From: Carnobacterium inhibens subsp. inhibens DSM 13024
Lineage (GTDB): Bacteria > Bacillota > Bacilli > Lactobacillales > Carnobacteriaceae
DNA length: 64,000 bases
NCBI RefSeq assembly: GCF_000746825.1
Contig: NZ_JQIV01000006.1
Span: 620,001-684,000, forward strand
Direction: 5' to 3'
Both the position numbers and the translations under genes were made by a program. The notes beneath the pieces were generated by a model. That model had not been told where the DNA came from and searched no databases. It was given only the letters and a program-made list of their open reading frames with translations. The first letter of the stretch is position 1, and each line of letters starts with the position of its first letter. This document shows positions 61,560 to 64,000 of the stretch, one piece after another.

Positions 61560-61589
61560 AAAAAGGCAGCCAAAAGTGACTGCCTTTTT
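61560..61589 (+). terminator. Terminator of the glvA operon
   Basis: AAAAAGGCAG (61560-61569) pairs with CTGCCTTTTT (61580-61589) around ten bases, followed by T-rich sequence. Confidence 0.88.
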
Positions 61590-61738
61590 GTGTTCTGTAT
61601 AATATTAATGTAACATTTTCAGCGAAAACATTCAGCCATTCATTTAATAGTTCAAATGAGATTCTATAATCTACGCTATCTGGATGGATATTATCAATTT
61701 GTATCAAATGATAAGTATTCATAAATGTCCATTGCTGT

Positions 61739-61786
61739 GTTGCAACAAATTAAACAATGGTCATTTATTGTTTAATTTGTTGCAAC
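61739..61786. repeat. Perfect 20-bp inverted repeat
   Basis: GTTGCAACAAATTAAACAAT and its exact reverse complement enclose eight bases. It lies 49 bases from the kdgK stop. No T run follows on either strand, so it is not a standard terminator. The TTGCAAC ends suggest a protein-binding site or a stable RNA hairpin. Confidence 0.85.
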
Positions 61787-61835
61787 TGAAAATTCTGTAT
61801 TAATTATTAATCTATCCTATAACTAAATATTGATC

Positions 61836-62849
61836 TCAACGATTTATCTTTCCAGATCCTGTCTCTAAAAAACTGTTTACTTCAGAAACACTAAATTGAT
61901 TACAATCTCCTTGGACCGTATGTTTCAATGCAGATGCTGCTGCAGCAAAATTTATAATCGTTTGAGGATCATTTTGGCATAGAAGACCATGCAAAACGCC
62001 ACCAGAAAAGGCGTCTCCACCTCCTATACGGTCTATAATAGGATTTATATGATGACAATCAGACTCATAATATTTTTTATCTATCCATAAATTACCGGTC
62101 AAATCGTTTTTAGTTGCTGAATGAATGATTCTTTTGGTTGAGTAAAAAACTTCAATATTAGGGAATAGTTTTTGCATTTCTTGATAATAATAAATCATTT
62201 CATTTTTGATATCCTTATTTTCACTGTTCTCAGAAATATTCAGAAGATACCTGGCATCCATATCTCCAGCTGAACAATAATCTACATACGGCAAAATCAG
62301 TTTGATTATTTCCCTTGCTTCCTCTAAACTCCACAATTTAGAACGGTAATTGATATCAAAACTAATCTTAACACCTGCCTTCTTAGCAGCTTTGATTAAG
62401 TTCATTGTCAGCTTCTTCCATTCTTTCGAAAGTGCAGAAGTAATTCCAGAAATATGAAATAAATCGACGCCTTCGAAAAGAGCATCTAAATCCCACTCAA
62501 TTTTTTTCATATCACCAAAACTAGAACCCGCTCGATCGTAAATCACATTTGCGGACCGCTTACCTACTCCAGCTTCCATATAATACAATCCTAAACGTTG
62601 ACCACCAAAAAGCAGATGTGTAGTGAATACTCCATAACTATTCAGAAATTTTTTAACGGATTGGCCTAAAATATTATTGGGAACTTTGCTGGCAAAGGCT
62701 ACTTCATGACCATAGTTGGCAAGCGAAATGGCTACATTCGCTTCTCCTCCTCCATAACAAACATCAAGTTGTTGTGCATGTGCTAATCGTTCTCCAGGAT
62801 TTGTTGAGAGCCGCATCATGATTTCTCCCAAAGTTACAACTTTCCCCAT
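61836..62849 (-). CDS. kdgK: 2-dehydro-3-deoxygluconokinase (PfkB family)
   Basis: A 337-residue sugar kinase. It begins MGKVVTLGEIMMRLS and has YGGGEANVAISLANYG near residue 33 and the catalytic IIDRIGGGDAFSGGV near residue 275. KdgK phosphorylates 2-keto-3-deoxygluconate. The adjacent aldolase gene supports that substrate. Its ATG lies one base after the eda stop. Confidence 0.88.
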   Translation of the reverse strand: MGKVVTLGEIMMRLSTNPGERLAHAQQLDVCYGGGEANVAISLANYGHEVAFASKVPNNILGQSVKKFLNSYGVFTTHLLFGGQRLGLYYMEAGVGKRSANVIYDRAGSSFGDMKKIEWDLDALFEGVDLFHISGITSALSKEWKKLTMNLIKAAKKAGVKISFDINYRSKLWSLEEAREIIKLILPYVDYCSAGDMDARYLLNISENSENKDIKNEMIYYYQEMQKLFPNIEVFYSTKRIIHSATKNDLTGNLWIDKKYYESDCHHINPIIDRIGGGDAFSGGVLHGLLCQNDPQTIINFAAAASALKHTVQGDCNQFSVSEVNSFLETGSGKINR

Positions 62850-62850
62850 A

Positions 62851-63501
62851 TTATCTTTGTCCCTTTATTTCGTAGTATTTATCCATATATTGTGCTGCTA
62901 GATCTGTCACTTTATCAAAATCTCCGGTTTTTACTGGCTCTAATAAGTTCCCGCCAACTCCGACAGCCACTACGCCTTCATTGAACCAATCTGCCATATT
63001 GTCTATGCTGACTCCACCTGTAGGCATGATATTTAAATAAGGCAATGGAGCTTTAAATGCTTTAACCACACTAGGACCATACACGCTTCCAGGGAATAGT
63101 TTGACAATATCAACACCGCTTTTAAGTGCTGTTTCCATCTCAGTGATGGTCATGCATCCTGGTAGGTAAGGAATTTGATAAAGGTTACACATTTCTGCAG
63201 TAGCTGGGTTAAAGCTCGGACTCACAATATATTGAGCACCAGCCATAATGGCTAAGCGAGCTGTTGTTGCATCTAGTACTGTTCCAGCTCCAATAACCAC
63301 ATCATCATGGTCTTTGTAATCCTCAGCCAATTCTTTTATGATTTCATTAGCTTCTGGAACAGTAAAGGTTAATTCTATACTTCTAATTCCGCCCTTAATA
63401 ACCGCGTGACTCGTTTTTAAAACTTCTTCTTTCGTTTCACCTCTAAGAACAGCTATGACTCCTGCTTCTTCTATTCGTTGTAAAATATTCATCTTTTTCA
63501 T
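62851..63501 (-). CDS. eda: KDPG / 4-hydroxy-2-oxoglutarate aldolase
   Basis: A 216-residue class I aldolase that splits 2-keto-3-deoxy-6-phosphogluconate to pyruvate and glyceraldehyde-3-phosphate. The Schiff-base lysine is in DIVKLFPGS, the catalytic Glu region is in GVIAVLRGET, and VIGAGTVLDA and MPTGGVSIDNMADW bind phosphate. AAGGAG precedes the ATG at 63501. It is coupled to kdgK. It lies downstream of the PTS gene cut by the window edge, so all three probably form one operon for a hexuronate, gluconate or amino-sugar acid. Confidence 0.93.
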   Translation of the reverse strand: MKKMNILQRIEEAGVIAVLRGETKEEVLKTSHAVIKGGIRSIELTFTVPEANEIIKELAEDYKDHDDVVIGAGTVLDATTARLAIMAGAQYIVSPSFNPATAEMCNLYQIPYLPGCMTITEMETALKSGVDIVKLFPGSVYGPSVVKAFKAPLPYLNIMPTGGVSIDNMADWFNEGVVAVGVGGNLLEPVKTGDFDKVTDLAAQYMDKYYEIKGQR

Positions 63502-63539
63502 TCTTAAAACTCCTTAAAAAAATTATGATCTCTTACTAC

Positions 63540-64000
63540 TTAAGATAAAATAGCATTTCCTAAAGTACTTCCTGCAAGATGTTCACCTTCCAGATTACTT
63601 TCACCTGATAATCTTTGAACTTTGTCCATATTAGTGACAACAACAATGATCGTATCATCTTTTTGAGCTTGTTTAATTTTTTCTAAATTAATATGAGCAA
63701 TTTTTGTCTTAGGTGTTACAGATTCTCCTACTTTGACAAAAATATCAAATGCTTCTCCATTTAAACTCATTGTATCAATTCCCATATGAACAAGAATTTC
63801 AAGTCCATTTTCTGTTACTAGACCAACCGCATGTTTCGTTGGAAAAATTGTTTTAACTGTACCAGAAACAGGTGAATAAATATCTCCTGATGTAGATTTC
63901 ATAGCATAACCGTCACCAATCATTTTTGTTGAAAATACATCATCATTTACATCTTCTAAAGGAACATACAAGCCATCCGTAACGGCACTCAATTGAACTT
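63540..64000 (-). CDS. PTS EIIA domain of glucose type, C-terminal end of a gene cut by the window edge
   Basis: The frame is open to the last base of the window, with in-frame VQLSAVTDGLYVPLEDV leading into the domain. This is the usual linker of a multidomain EIIBCA protein, so the EIIA is probably a C-terminal domain rather than a free protein. A TTG at 63992 is not preceded by a ribosome binding site. The phosphorylated His lies in EILVHMGID, and the supporting His in FPTKHAVGL. It belongs to the same strand as eda and kdgK. Confidence 0.9.
   Translation of the reverse strand, partial: VQLSAVTDGLYVPLEDVNDDVFSTKMIGDGYAMKSTSGDIYSPVSGTVKTIFPTKHAVGLVTENGLEILVHMGIDTMSLNGEAFDIFVKVGESVTPKTKIAHINLEKIKQAQKDDTIIVVVTNMDKVQRLSGESNLEGEHLAGSTLGNAILS

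Overview
The window is AT-rich chromosomal DNA from a low-GC Gram-positive bacterium. The gene set points to a lactic acid bacterium of the Carnobacterium type (inference): many PTS transporters, CcpA-type cre sites, AGGAGG ribosome binding sites, a MutY without its iron-sulfur ligands, a SigH/ComX-like sigma factor and a Bacillus-like perR neighbourhood. I see no rRNA, tRNA, complete insertion sequence, prophage or CRISPR array.

Layout. 1-8.1 kb: the N-terminal part of a LacI regulator, then perR, hemL/gsaB, a FUSC-type membrane protein, an SGNH-like membrane-anchored protein, a DUF402 nucleotide phosphatase and the recX-mutY pair. To my recollection recX, mutY, ygaC, ygaE, gsaB and perR also lie close together in Bacillus subtilis. 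8.2-13.5 kb: two paralogous YflT-type stress proteins around a general-stress SDR, an HMA-CDF metal transporter and an orphan AbiEi-like protein. 13.9-16.3 kb: DUF1659 and DUF2922 proteins, an endolysin-like amidase and a deoxynucleoside kinase. 16.4-21.6 kb: the mannitol operon mtlA-mtlR-mtlF-mtlD with a cre site and a probable MtlR operator. 22-29.3 kb: glmS, a C39-like peptidase, dihydrolipoyl dehydrogenase, a glycosyltransferase with altered motifs, a cysteine-rich copper-binding protein and a HAD phosphatase. 29.5-34 kb: the N-acetylmuramic acid recycling operon mupG-murQ-murP-murR. 34.2-37 kb: a phosphatase, a VanZ protein, a non-coding array of 51-bp hairpin repeats and an esterase. 37.2-43 kb: the ribose operon rbsR-K-D-A-C-B with a clear promoter and two operator-like sites. 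43.2-48 kb: DHFR-like and VOC proteins, then a ComK-like regulator converging on a ComX/SigH-like sigma factor, followed by a surface protein. 48.1-53 kb: an extragenic element, an amidase, an Rgg-like regulator, small hypothetical genes and a NERD protein. 53.2-61.5 kb: two PTS clusters, rpiR-malX-malY and a divergent gntR / glvA-ydjC-EIICB set. 61.8-64 kb: kdgK, eda and the EIIA end of a PTS protein cut by the window edge.

How it works together. Most of the window is sugar import and its control. Mannitol, N-acetylmuramic acid, ribose, an alpha-glucoside of MalX type and a second, possibly acetylated, alpha-glucoside feed glycolysis. kdgK and eda finish a ketogluconate or uronate route. Sites matching the cre consensus stand in front of mtlA, rbsR, malX, glvA and the ComK-like gene. 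If real, they would put competence and sugar uptake under the same catabolite control. The most unusual locus is the ComK-like / ComX-like pair at 44.9-46.5 kb, because these regulators are best known as alternative competence regulators in different lineages.
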